DNA from: Spirochaetales bacterium
Lineage (GTDB): Bacteria; Spirochaetota; Spirochaetia; JABEVK01
Length of the DNA: 64,000 nucleotides
Assembly (NCBI GenBank): GCA_947478845.1
Contig: CANJXC010000003.1
Coordinates: forward strand, 113,659-177,658
Direction of reading: 5' to 3'
The position numbers and the translations under genes are program-made. Positions 19,317 through 27,562 of this stretch are shown here, piece after piece. The notes beneath the pieces were generated by a model that saw only the letters and a list, made by a program, of their open reading frames with translations, did no database searches and was not told where the DNA came from. How positions within the stretch are numbered: the stretch's first letter is position 1; each line of letters begins with the position of its first letter.

Positions 19317-21785
19317 CTAAACAAGATTTCGGATCAGTTCGGTGAGGCGACCTGCCGACTGTTTCCAGGTTGTCCAGGTAATTTCCTGTGGAGGAATTTC
19401 TTGGGCCCCAAGAATTGTGTCAGCAAGGCTGTCGGGACTGGGTCCGCTGAAGTACAGCACTGACGAACCGCCAATCTCTCGAAAAACGGGAATATCCCTT
19501 GCGATGACGGGAACGTTTTTTTGAGCTGCTTCTATAATTGGCAATCCAAAGCCTTCGGCCACGGAAGCCGCGATGAGGGCTTTCACCCTGGAATAGATTG
19601 CTTCAAGATATTCATCGGAAATCCCCTCCAACCAGAAAAGTCGCTTGCCAAAGTCGGGGTGGTTGAGTAGCCTTGCTTGCAACTTGGACATTTTCCAACC
19701 CATTTTGCCGACAATGACCAACTGATGCGCCTGATTGTTTGCCCATAGAAGCTCAAAAGCATCGAGTACAAAGTCGTGGCATTTCCGAGGTTCCAGGGTT
19801 CCGACCATGAGGTACGTCGGCACCTGTTCCAATTGAACGAGAAAGTTCGAAGAGTCTTCCGGCATTCCGACGGAGGGTTTACTGGCAGCAATATCTGCAC
19901 CAAGGTGGAACCACTCGACTCTGAGGTCTCTGGGCACCTTGCCATTTCGTCCGAGCCACATTCTGAGTTCTTCGGCTACTGTCCGGGAGATGCAGAACAA
20001 CCCATCCGAATGTTGCGCGATAGCGTGCGTCCATTCACGAAACACGCGCACGAGACCCTCATCACAAAACTCCGGGTGAGTCAGAGGGATGATATCATAA
20101 ACCAGGAAGAAGACTTTTACCCCGATCACCCTGAATCTTTCAATCTCGGGGGTCATGGCGGGAAACAGGTGGGCCGAAAGGTCGAGGCCGAGGAAAATGT
20201 CTGCAACCTTCGGGTCAATGGGCTTGTCAGTGGGTCGGCGAACCAAGTCGGTTTCTGTCGCCAAGTACCGCCCTGATTCATGTCCCCAAACGCTAACGAT
20301 ATTGAACTCCGTACCTAGTAGTTCAGGAAGCTCCGAATGAATAGCTCTTACCACCCGTTGAATGCCTGTTCGAGCGTCATGGCTGGTTAACTGGGTTAGG
20401 TCGACATAGAGCCGAGGGGGGCGCTGTGCAGGTTCCAGTGCAGCAATGGCCACCGACGCCAAGACCTCGTCCTCAGGGCTGCGTGGGCCCGCTCTGGCCG
20501 TAAAAAGGCGAAAGGCCTCGACAGCCTCGAGCAAGTCGAACGACGGCGCCGTTTCCACTGGATTCCCACGAACGGAGGCCTCGAGCGCTTCCGTCAAGTA
20601 GTCCACCGCGACTTGGCCTACTCTCTTCCAGCTGAACCGTTGGGCCTGCTTCAAAGCCGCCTCTTTCAAACTTCGTCTGAAGTCGGGATCCGTAAGGCTT
20701 TGCGATAGCTTCGACGCGATTTCGTCGGGGTCCGTCGGGTCAAAGAGGGCTTCCGAATTGCCGACTACTTCGGGCAGACTTGTAGTATTTGAACAGATCA
20801 CTGCAGCGCCAAAAGAGATTGCCTCCAAGACAGGAAGGCCGAAGCCTTCGTGAATGGAGGGGAAGACAAAGACTTCACACTGACAATATAACGAGCACAA
20901 TTCGTCGTCATTCACGTAGCCGGTAACAGTGTATTCCGATTTGGGTACTCTTGCTTGTCTTGCCGGGCCATCAATCAATCCGTGATCGTGAACCTTGCTA
21001 CAAAGCACCAGCATATACTGACTACGTAGACCTGGATCTAGCCGCGCCCATGCGAGGAAGAGATTTTTGAGATTTTTTCGGAGATCAAATCCCCCCGGAA
21101 CGTACAGGACATACTTTTTTTCAATGCCAAGCATCTTGAGGCGGGACAAGTCCTGTAGTCCACTGGACGGACTGCTTCTCTGAAGAATCATGGCAGCCGA
21201 GACATCAATCGTCTTTTCCCTAGGGTATCCGAGAAGTGTGGTGACCTCGTCTGCCGTACTCTGTGAAATACACAAAAGCCCGGCGGCATTCGCTATCTGC
21301 CGGGCTTGTTCGAGGTAAAAACGACTGTAGACCGGGTCAGCCAAGTACTGCTGCCTCATGGCGAGAGGTATCAAGTCATACAAGACACTGAATACCGGAA
21401 CCCCACTGTTTTCAGGAATGCAAACAATTGCCGAGTCATGGAATCCTTCAAAAAGGCTCGTCAAAATGATATAGTCTGGAGAAACATGATTAATTAATTC
21501 TTGGCGGATAAATTGACTGGCCACTCGGCGCCACGAGTTCTCCGGCTGAGCTGACTGGCACGGTTCAATAGGAAAGAATACGTGGAAGTTCTTGTACGGG
21601 ATCCACCGACCAAAGTGATTGCGAAGCTCGGGAACAGACGTTCGAAATGCACCGTTTAGAAGCAAATGAAACTCGTGTCCTGCGCCATGGACCAGCAAGG
21701 ACTCCACGAATGCCCGCGAATAGCGACCAATTCCTCGAAACTGATTTTCGTTTTGGCATGCCTGCAGGTCAACGAGTATCCTCAC
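19317..21785 (-). CDS. Two-domain glycosyltransferase (GT4-GT4 fusion)
   Basis: 822 residues containing two complete GT-B units. Domain one (about 1-400) starts RILVDLQACQNENQFRGIGR and has LYDLIPLAM, YVPGGFDLRKNLKNLFLAW, TGYVNDDELCSLYCQCEVF and HEGFGLPVLEAISFG. Domain two (about 460-822) has YVDLTQLTSHDARTGIQRV, LVYDIIPLTHPEF, MVGTLEPRKCHDFVLDAF, LEGISDEYLEAIYSR and AEGFGLPIIEAAQKN. Double-domain mannosyltransferases of this kind (the WbdA type) polymerise D-mannose homopolymers exported by ABC transporters, consistent with the Wzm/Wzt genes just upstream. Whether it alternates two linkages is unknown. It shares ATGA with the coiled-coil gene upstream. Confidence 0.88.
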   Translation of the reverse strand: MRILVDLQACQNENQFRGIGRYSRAFVESLLVHGAGHEFHLLLNGAFRTSVPELRNHFGRWIPYKNFHVFFPIEPCQSAQPENSWRRVASQFIRQELINHVSPDYIILTSLFEGFHDSAIVCIPENSGVPVFSVLYDLIPLAMRQQYLADPVYSRFYLEQARQIANAAGLLCISQSTADEVTTLLGYPREKTIDVSAAMILQRSSPSSGLQDLSRLKMLGIEKKYVLYVPGGFDLRKNLKNLFLAWARLDPGLRSQYMLVLCSKVHDHGLIDGPARQARVPKSEYTVTGYVNDDELCSLYCQCEVFVFPSIHEGFGLPVLEAISFGAAVICSNTTSLPEVVGNSEALFDPTDPDEIASKLSQSLTDPDFRRSLKEAALKQAQRFSWKRVGQVAVDYLTEALEASVRGNPVETAPSFDLLEAVEAFRLFTARAGPRSPEDEVLASVAIAALEPAQRPPRLYVDLTQLTSHDARTGIQRVVRAIHSELPELLGTEFNIVSVWGHESGRYLATETDLVRRPTDKPIDPKVADIFLGLDLSAHLFPAMTPEIERFRVIGVKVFFLVYDIIPLTHPEFCDEGLVRVFREWTHAIAQHSDGLFCISRTVAEELRMWLGRNGKVPRDLRVEWFHLGADIAASKPSVGMPEDSSNFLVQLEQVPTYLMVGTLEPRKCHDFVLDAFELLWANNQAHQLVIVGKMGWKMSKLQARLLNHPDFGKRLFWLEGISDEYLEAIYSRVKALIAASVAEGFGLPIIEAAQKNVPVIARDIPVFREIGGSSVLYFSGPSPDSLADTILGAQEIPPQEITWTTWKQSAGRLTELIRNLV

Positions 21786-22216
21786 AGTTGTTCCCTTCGT
21801 AAGGCGTCCAGTACCTGTTGTTCTCTATTGGTCAACAATGTTGGCACTGATTGAATCTGGCGCGCGATCACTGTTCCATTTCTGTTGGAGTCGCCTCGCT
21901 CTGCAAGCGCCCTCAGCCTAGGAAACTGGTCTGACATTACCTGTTGAAGCGCCGCGACAAATCTGACTTTTCGCCCAACGACTCTCATTACCCTCCACGA
22001 GACATAGATTACGGCAACTAGGACCTTATTTTTTCCCTGCATCGATACTCTCAAGGGCCTGGTAACCCGCCACGACCGGCTGTTCTTCATCAAGTGAAGC
22101 TTTTTCTGATGCGCCTTCAGTTCGTAATTGAGCGTGTGCACACGCTTGGCAAGGGAGTCGCGTTCGGCCTTGAGCCCCTCCAACTCTTTGACAACTCTGT
22201 CGTAGTTTTCATTCAT
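21782..22216 (-). CDS. Small coiled-coil protein with SWRxTxPLR motif
   Basis: I do not recognise a named family. 144 residues: residues 5-45 form a regular charged coiled coil (RVVKELEGLKAERDSLAKRV), followed by SRSWRVTRPLR and then an amphipathic, Arg-rich region with VLVAVIYVSWRVMRVVG that could lie on the membrane. The same SWR-x-T-x-PLR ending follows the coiled coil of the broken sulfotransferase at 399-1625. It is translated just before the double GT4 enzyme (4-nt overlap) and 50 nt after wzt. A scaffold or chain-length ruler between polymerase and exporter is possible by analogy with the coiled coil of WbdD, but no kinase or methyltransferase domain is present. Confidence 0.6.
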   Translation of the reverse strand: MNENYDRVVKELEGLKAERDSLAKRVHTLNYELKAHQKKLHLMKNSRSWRVTRPLRVSMQGKNKVLVAVIYVSWRVMRVVGRKVRFVAALQQVMSDQFPRLRALAERGDSNRNGTVIARQIQSVPTLLTNREQQVLDALRREQL

Positions 22217-22266
22217 TTATTAGTAATATTGTGTAGTAGGATACTAGAGATTTTTGATCGCTTCGT

Positions 22267-23007
22267 CTACCCAAGCGCCGCTTCATAAACAGGCATGACG
22301 TCTTCGGGGGTGCCAATTTGCCTCACGTCACCGTCATCCAGCCAGAACACCACGTCGCAGAACTCCCGAACGGTCTGCCCACTGTGGCTGACGATCACTA
22401 TGGTCTTGCCCTGCCCCTGAAGTTCCCGCACCTTGACCAAGCACTTGTTCTGAAAAGACACATCGCCGACCGAAAGGATCTCGTCCACGAGCAGTATGTC
22501 GGCCTCCACATGGATGGCCACCGAGAACGCGAGCCGCATGTACATGCCCGAAGAATAGGTTCGCACAGGGTTGTCGATGAACTCGTGGAGCTCCGAGAAG
22601 TCGAGGATCTGTTGAAACTTGGCGTCGATCTCTTTGCGGCTGAGGCCAAAGATGGCCGCGTTGTAATTTACGTTCTCGCGCCCTGAAAAGTCGGCGTGGA
22701 AGCCGGCCCCCAGTTCAAGAAGGCTCGACACCTTGCCGTAGATTCGGATGTCGCCGTGATCAGGGTAAATGATGCCCGTGAGCAACTTGAGAAGCGTGCT
22801 TTTGCCCGAGCCGTTGCGACCTACCAAGCCTAGGGTCTTGCCCCAGTCGAGCTTTAGGTTCACGTCGCGGAGCACCACGTGGTCGGTGTATTGATGGGGC
22901 CTGAACAACACCCGATCTTTGAGTGTAACCGCCTTGTCGTGGTACACGCGGAACTTCTTGGCCAACTGGCTGACCTCGATGGCGTAGGGGTGTTCGCGGC
23001 CACTCAT
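22267..23007 (-). CDS. wzt: Polysaccharide ABC transporter ATP-binding protein (short Wzt)
   Basis: 246 residues. Walker A is VGRNGSGKST (about residues 63-72), the ABC signature is TYSSGMYMRLAFSVA and Walker B is ADILLVDEILSVGD, with the switch His in IVSHS. SLLELGAGFHADFSGREN is typical of Wzt/TagH/RfbE exporters of undecaprenyl-linked glycans. The protein ends soon after the ATPase domain, so it lacks the C-terminal carbohydrate-binding jelly-roll that recognises capped O9a-type chains. The small gene immediately upstream may supply a separate beta domain. Start overlaps that gene by 4 nt. Confidence 0.95.
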   Translation of the reverse strand: MSGREHPYAIEVSQLAKKFRVYHDKAVTLKDRVLFRPHQYTDHVVLRDVNLKLDWGKTLGLVGRNGSGKSTLLKLLTGIIYPDHGDIRIYGKVSSLLELGAGFHADFSGRENVNYNAAIFGLSRKEIDAKFQQILDFSELHEFIDNPVRTYSSGMYMRLAFSVAIHVEADILLVDEILSVGDVSFQNKCLVKVRELQGQGKTIVIVSHSGQTVREFCDVVFWLDDGDVRQIGTPEDVMPVYEAALG

Positions 23008-23465
23008 GGTACCAGCACCTCGACGCTCGGTGCTGGGTTGCCCAGGCTAGCAAACCACGAGACTCCCTCACGCACCAAGTCTACCTGCAATCGATAACGT
23101 CCCGGTTGTGTAGGTGCGACGAACTCGAGCCTGTACTCGGCGTATTGATCCGGTGCCAGCTGACCCAGATCGACCCGAGGTAGAGGCGGCAACACAACCG
23201 CGGAACCAACAAAGCGCCCGCTAAGAAGGACGCGCGACTCTGCCGAGTACACCTCGCGCGATAGATTTGTCACTTTGACGTTTAATCTGTTCAAGGACCC
23301 GGGTTGGGCTTGGATCACGGCTTGGCTCACTTCGATAGAGGCGTAACGCGGCCACTCAAAATACCACACCCCGGACGTTATCAACAAAACGACGAGGAAT
23401 AGGCTGCTGGCCACTTTTACCCGGTGGTCGGTGGTCTTGAAGGCGCTGAAATGGTACTCCATCAC
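23004..23465 (-). CDS. Membrane-anchored beta-sandwich-like protein encoded inside the ABC exporter genes
   Basis: 153 residues, family not recognised. One membrane helix (about residues 18-38, VASSLFLVVLLITSGVWYF) is followed by a periplasmic domain rich in beta-type repeats. These include ASIEVSQAVIQAQPGSLNRL, VKVTNLSREVYSAESRVLL, YAEYRLEFVAPTQPGRYRL and WFASLGNPAPSVEVLVP. The alternating pattern suggests an Ig-like or jelly-roll fold, like domains that bind sugars or the NEW3 type. It overlaps wzm by 4 nt upstream and wzt by 4 nt downstream, so the three are co-translated. A periplasmic accessory subunit of the exporter is the obvious guess; it is inference only. Confidence 0.7.
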   Translation of the reverse strand: MMEYHFSAFKTTDHRVKVASSLFLVVLLITSGVWYFEWPRYASIEVSQAVIQAQPGSLNRLNVKVTNLSREVYSAESRVLLSGRFVGSAVVLPPLPRVDLGQLAPDQYAEYRLEFVAPTQPGRYRLQVDLVREGVSWFASLGNPAPSVEVLVP

Positions 23466-24244
23466 AACTCCTCGGCAAAGCGACGCTGCAGCGCGTCGTA
23501 CACCGCAAAGCCTATGGTCAGGGCGGCGACGCTAAAGGCTGCCGCATACAGAAGCCCCACCGGTTCTGGCGAATGGGCGTACAGAATGATATCGCGATAG
23601 CTACCGATGATAGGGAAAAGCGGATTGAGCTTAAAGACGTTGTACCAGCCGTTCTGAATGAAGTCGGGGGCGTAAACGACAGGTGACAGATACATCCAGA
23701 TCATTAGGAAGATGCTGAGCAGGTGTTCGAGATCACGAAAGAACACGTACAACGACGCCACAATCAGCCCGATTCCCAACATGAGCAACGTTTGGATCAA
23801 GACTACCAGCGGAAGGTAGAGGTAGTTCCAGGTGATGGCGGCTCCAGAGAACCAAGCCACCACCAGCACGATGGCAAACGCAAACAGCATGTTGACCAGG
23901 TTGCTCGTCACGATCGAGATCGGCAGTACGACACGCGGAAAGTACACCTTCTTGAGCAAGTTGGCGTTGGCGACGAAAGCGCTGTTGCATATGAGAATTG
24001 CCGCCGCGAAACTCATCCACGGTACCAACCCGACGAACAGATACACCGAGTAGTCGTAGCCCGGTACCTGAACCTTCATGATGAACTTGAACACCACGCT
24101 GTACACCGCTAGCTGCAAGAGGGGATTCAAGAACGTCCAAAGGATGCCGAGCACAGACCCTTTGTATCGAGCTCTTAGGTCTCTCTGAACTAGGCTCTTG
24201 AGCATTTCACGGTAGTGAAAAAGTTGCGTCAATATAAATGTCAC
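23462..24244 (-). CDS. wzm: Polysaccharide ABC transporter permease
   Basis: 260 residues with six membrane helices, an ABC-2 type permease. The N-terminal REMLKSLVQRDLRARYKGSV followed by LGILWTFLNPLLQLAVYSVV is the hallmark of Wzm/TagG/KpsM permeases. VYLFVGLVPWMSFAAAI, LLKKVYFPRVVLPISIV and the LSPVVYAPDFI stretch near the C-terminus also fit. With Wzt it would flip complete undecaprenyl-diphosphate-linked glycan chains across the inner membrane. It overlaps both neighbours by 4 nt. Confidence 0.95.
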   Translation of the reverse strand: MTFILTQLFHYREMLKSLVQRDLRARYKGSVLGILWTFLNPLLQLAVYSVVFKFIMKVQVPGYDYSVYLFVGLVPWMSFAAAILICNSAFVANANLLKKVYFPRVVLPISIVTSNLVNMLFAFAIVLVVAWFSGAAITWNYLYLPLVVLIQTLLMLGIGLIVASLYVFFRDLEHLLSIFLMIWMYLSPVVYAPDFIQNGWYNVFKLNPLFPIIGSYRDIILYAHSPEPVGLLYAAAFSVAALTIGFAVYDALQRRFAEEL

Positions 24245-26190
24245 CTCGACTCCAATAGGACTTTGCGGTAAAGATCATGATACTGCGCAACCATGGACGA
24301 GGCAGTGAATTGGTGTTCGTAACGAAGTCGAGCATTTTGCCCTAGCATCCGAGCCCTGACGGGGTCGTCAACAAGGCGGTTAGCGGCCTCGGCAAGCGCC
24401 GACGAACTGAACGGTGCCACCACGTAGCCCGTCTCCCCATCAAGGTTGATGTAGCTGGTACCCGTGCCGATTTCACAGCTGACAAGTGGCTTCGCCAGCA
24501 TGGCGGCCTCAACCAAACCCAGCCCAAAGGCCTCTGAACGGTAAATTGAAGGGAAAACAAACCCCAGGCTGCCGGCAAGAACGTCTACTTTGTCTTGGTC
24601 GTTGAGGGCTCCGAGAAACACCACGTTTCTCGCTGCTGACTTCTCCACAAGTTCCCTCATATTTTGCATTTCTGGGCCATTACCAATGAGTACCAAGTTC
24701 GCCCGGATCTGGGGTGCGGCCTCGATGAGGTACCTCAGGCCTTTGTAGTAGCGAAACACCCCCACAAAGCTTAGGTACGAGCTTCCCCACGCCGCCTGAT
24801 ATGCTGCGACTTTGCCTGCGTTCGGTACCGGGTACCTTTTCTCATCTACTCCCAAGGGAATAGGATGAGCCTTGCTTCGGTACTGCGTCAGGGGAAGGCT
24901 GGTCTTGAGGTAGTTTGGGCTGGTTGGCACGATGGCCTGACTCCTCCAGAGCATCGCACGCATGAGGGGCTCATAAAGGTACTTTAGCGCTCGCTGCTTG
25001 ATGATGTCGCTGTGGTAGGTGACAATCATCGGCTTTCGAGAGCCGCTGAAGAAGAAGAATAGGTCGGCAAAGGGCCAAGGAAAATGGAGATGGATGAGGT
25101 CAAACTCTCGCTGGAGCCGACGAAACTCGCGGAAAGCAGCCCAGCTGAACGGTGTTGAAGCAACCTCAATAGCAACCGGCACGCGGTGAATGCGAATACC
25201 TTGGTGTACCAAGACCTCGGTGTGTGGCACCCGATGAGATAGGGTGAAAACCTCAGCAATAGTAGCCTGTCCATAGTTTCCATGACATAGCTCAGAAATC
25301 GCCTGCTCTACCCCGCCGTAACTGTCGGGGTAGAACGTCTTGTACACGTGCAACACTCGAAGGGTTTTGGACGGCTTCAGGCGGTTTACCGTGACCCGGT
25401 TGATGCGGGTTCTTTCGGTATCGCGGAACCACCCCCATTTGTTGAAGTACCTGATAGCCGACCTGATGTGGATGACCAACAAACGAGAGTTCTTGTATGA
25501 ACCCTTGTTAAAATCGTGCGAGACCGCAACCGATGGGTTGCACACCGTCCTAGAAACTTGCGCGATGCGCCTCGTCAGGTCGACATCCTCAAGGTACATG
25601 AAATACCGCGGATCAAAAAGGCCAACCTTTGCTAACACGCTACCGCGAAGAAGCATGAAACACCCTGAAAGGTTTGGCGCCTCCACAATTTGTTCTAGCG
25701 GTGCCTGTTGAAGCTCATAGCGTTGCTCCATCGCAACAAAAAGGTGGTCTAGAAAAGCAGGAAAAAACCGCCGTACGATCAGAAGAAACGGGTTGGGAAG
25801 GAGCTTGCTGAGTAACTGAATGCGGCCGTCGGGGTACAACACTCGAGGCATCACTTGCCCCACGTCAGGGTTGTCGTCGAGAAACCTTGTCAGGACTTCT
25901 AGTCCCGAAGGCTCAAAGCGGATGTCCGGATTGACCACAAGGTGATACTTTGCCGAACCAAGCCGTTTTCTTAAGGCTTCATTGTGTCCGGCGCCAAATC
26001 CTAGGTTTCGTCCACTTGCCTGATAGTTGAGTTTATGGAGTGCACAGAAACTCTCCAACTGAGGGTCGCCGAAGTTGTCCACCACGTCAAAGACAATCTT
26101 AAGCGTAGTGGTCACAATGGAGTCAACCAACGGCAAGAGATCCTCTGGCTTGGTCTTGTACACCACTAATGACACTGCAACGTCAAGCAT
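24241..26190 (-). CDS. Fused glycosyltransferase, GT2 domain followed by GT4 domain
   Basis: 649 residues. The N-terminal part (about 1-280) is a rhamnosyltransferase-type GT2: SLVVYKTKPEDLLPLVDSI, SGRNLGFGAGHN, YHLVVNPDIRFE, PNLSGCFMLLR and RYFMYLEDVDLTRR. The C-terminal part (about 285-649) is a GT4 enzyme starting LRVLHVYKTFYPDSYGGVEQ, with HLHFPWPFAD, FVGVFRYYKGLRYLIEAAP, LIGNGPEMQNMREL and the SEAFGLGLVEAAMLAKP donor motif. Two successive sugar additions by one polypeptide are likely. A decayed relative of the GT2 half lies at 1633-2114. The start overlaps the Wzy/WaaL-like gene by 8 nt, and the end overlaps wzm by 4 nt. Confidence 0.88.
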   Translation of the reverse strand: MLDVAVSLVVYKTKPEDLLPLVDSIVTTTLKIVFDVVDNFGDPQLESFCALHKLNYQASGRNLGFGAGHNEALRKRLGSAKYHLVVNPDIRFEPSGLEVLTRFLDDNPDVGQVMPRVLYPDGRIQLLSKLLPNPFLLIVRRFFPAFLDHLFVAMEQRYELQQAPLEQIVEAPNLSGCFMLLRGSVLAKVGLFDPRYFMYLEDVDLTRRIAQVSRTVCNPSVAVSHDFNKGSYKNSRLLVIHIRSAIRYFNKWGWFRDTERTRINRVTVNRLKPSKTLRVLHVYKTFYPDSYGGVEQAISELCHGNYGQATIAEVFTLSHRVPHTEVLVHQGIRIHRVPVAIEVASTPFSWAAFREFRRLQREFDLIHLHFPWPFADLFFFFSGSRKPMIVTYHSDIIKQRALKYLYEPLMRAMLWRSQAIVPTSPNYLKTSLPLTQYRSKAHPIPLGVDEKRYPVPNAGKVAAYQAAWGSSYLSFVGVFRYYKGLRYLIEAAPQIRANLVLIGNGPEMQNMRELVEKSAARNVVFLGALNDQDKVDVLAGSLGFVFPSIYRSEAFGLGLVEAAMLAKPLVSCEIGTGTSYINLDGETGYVVAPFSSSALAEAANRLVDDPVRARMLGQNARLRYEHQFTASSMVAQYHDLYRKVLLESR

Positions 26191-27562
26191 CGGCTCTCCT
26201 ATGCAATACCGTAGCTAGAGCAAAAACCATGAGTCCAAAAGGGTATTGGTGGATCGGGGTAAACATCGACATCACAAAGTAGGCAGCAAACAGGACGAGA
26301 GCATACTTAGCAGCGAGCCAATCGTAGCGCAGGTAGTTGGACACAGCAGAGCGAATAAAGGCAATGATCCCAACAGCAAGAACGGCCAATCCTGACCATC
26401 CAAAAATGTAGGTAATCATGAATACCAGGTTAAAAGACTTGGAGCCCGTGACGGTACCCGCCGCCGTGCCTTGATCGGGGTGCCACGTGTAGCCCTGCCC
26501 TGTGAACCAACCGGTCTCAAGTTCCTTCCAAGAGCGAGCAAAAGCTTCAAGTCGACTCTGGCCCGATGCATCGTTTCCAGTAAACCGCTGAACTATCCGT
26601 TGTGCCTGAGCAACAACCTCGGGCCAAGCGACCAGCGAAGCCAAAACAAGTCCCAGAGTGGTTGCTAGCAAAAGTCCTACTGACCAACGATTCCAAAGGG
26701 GCACCGGTTCGCGTCGGCGACGGAAAAGCGACAGGAAGATTAATCCAATAATAGCGACTGCTAGACCAACAAAGGCATTCCGCGTATTCGAGACAACCAG
26801 GCTGATGAGCAAAGGAAGCAGGAACAAAACCCACTGAGGCTTAACCAGACGGCGGTTGATAAGGTAGATCACCAGCAATATGCCAAAGAGGCAGAACTCA
26901 GCATACCAAGTGGTCTCAGAAAAAAACGCCGAGGGACGCAGGTTGTAGGAGTCACGCTGAAAAAGCGGTCCAAAAAGAGTGAACGTGTTGAAGAAGACCT
27001 GAAGTAAACCCCACAGCGATACGAAGATTGAGAGCGTCGCTAGGTAACGCAAAAAAGCTTGGCACTGCAACATAGAAAGTCGAAACCAAAGGGACCTGTA
27101 AAACAACATCAAACCGGCAGCCAAAAACAGGTATTTTAGGTTGCTTAATTTTCCATCCCAATCGTCCCAAAACAGCCAGAGCGAGCTCATGGTGACGTAA
27201 TAAAAAAATACGTAACCACCCACAGCGGAACTCACAACAGGAAACGTAAGGTTGCTCTTGCGACGCTCCAGAAGAATGAGCAAACCGGCGAGCGCTAGGA
27301 GAGGATACCAAAGGCGGAGTTTGAAGGGTGTGAAGGTGAAGGTGGGAGAGTCAAATAGCAAAAGGAAGGTAACCCCATAGAGGAAAAACTCGTCCCACGA
27401 GTTCGTTTGCCGAAAACGGTACCACAGCAGAAAAACGAAGTACGCAGCAACCAAGATAGCCCCTGAAAAGCCGAGAAGCCCTTGCACCAAGAAAAAAAGG
27501 GGAGCCAGCGCCAGAAAGAAACCTACGGGCATTTCGAGGTACCTAGTCGATGCGCCGATCAC
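26183..27562 (-). CDS. O-antigen ligase/polymerase family membrane protein (Wzy/WaaL-like)
   Basis: 459 residues with about eleven membrane helices and a large periplasmic loop. The Wzy_C-type stretch is LVVSNTRNAFVGLAVAIIGL. The loop after it contains SGQSRLEAFARSWKELETGW and FTGQGYTWHP, with the Arg and Gly-x-Gly features of O-antigen ligases and polymerases. Such enzymes either polymerise lipid-linked repeat units or transfer the glycan to lipid A core or protein. Sequence alone does not separate the two. It overlaps the upstream glycosyltransferase gene by 4 nt and the downstream one by 8 nt. Confidence 0.8.
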   Translation of the reverse strand: MIGASTRYLEMPVGFFLALAPLFFLVQGLLGFSGAILVAAYFVFLLWYRFRQTNSWDEFFLYGVTFLLLFDSPTFTFTPFKLRLWYPLLALAGLLILLERRKSNLTFPVVSSAVGGYVFFYYVTMSSLWLFWDDWDGKLSNLKYLFLAAGLMLFYRSLWFRLSMLQCQAFLRYLATLSIFVSLWGLLQVFFNTFTLFGPLFQRDSYNLRPSAFFSETTWYAEFCLFGILLVIYLINRRLVKPQWVLFLLPLLISLVVSNTRNAFVGLAVAIIGLIFLSLFRRRREPVPLWNRWSVGLLLATTLGLVLASLVAWPEVVAQAQRIVQRFTGNDASGQSRLEAFARSWKELETGWFTGQGYTWHPDQGTAAGTVTGSKSFNLVFMITYIFGWSGLAVLAVGIIAFIRSAVSNYLRYDWLAAKYALVLFAAYFVMSMFTPIHQYPFGLMVFALATVLHRRADA

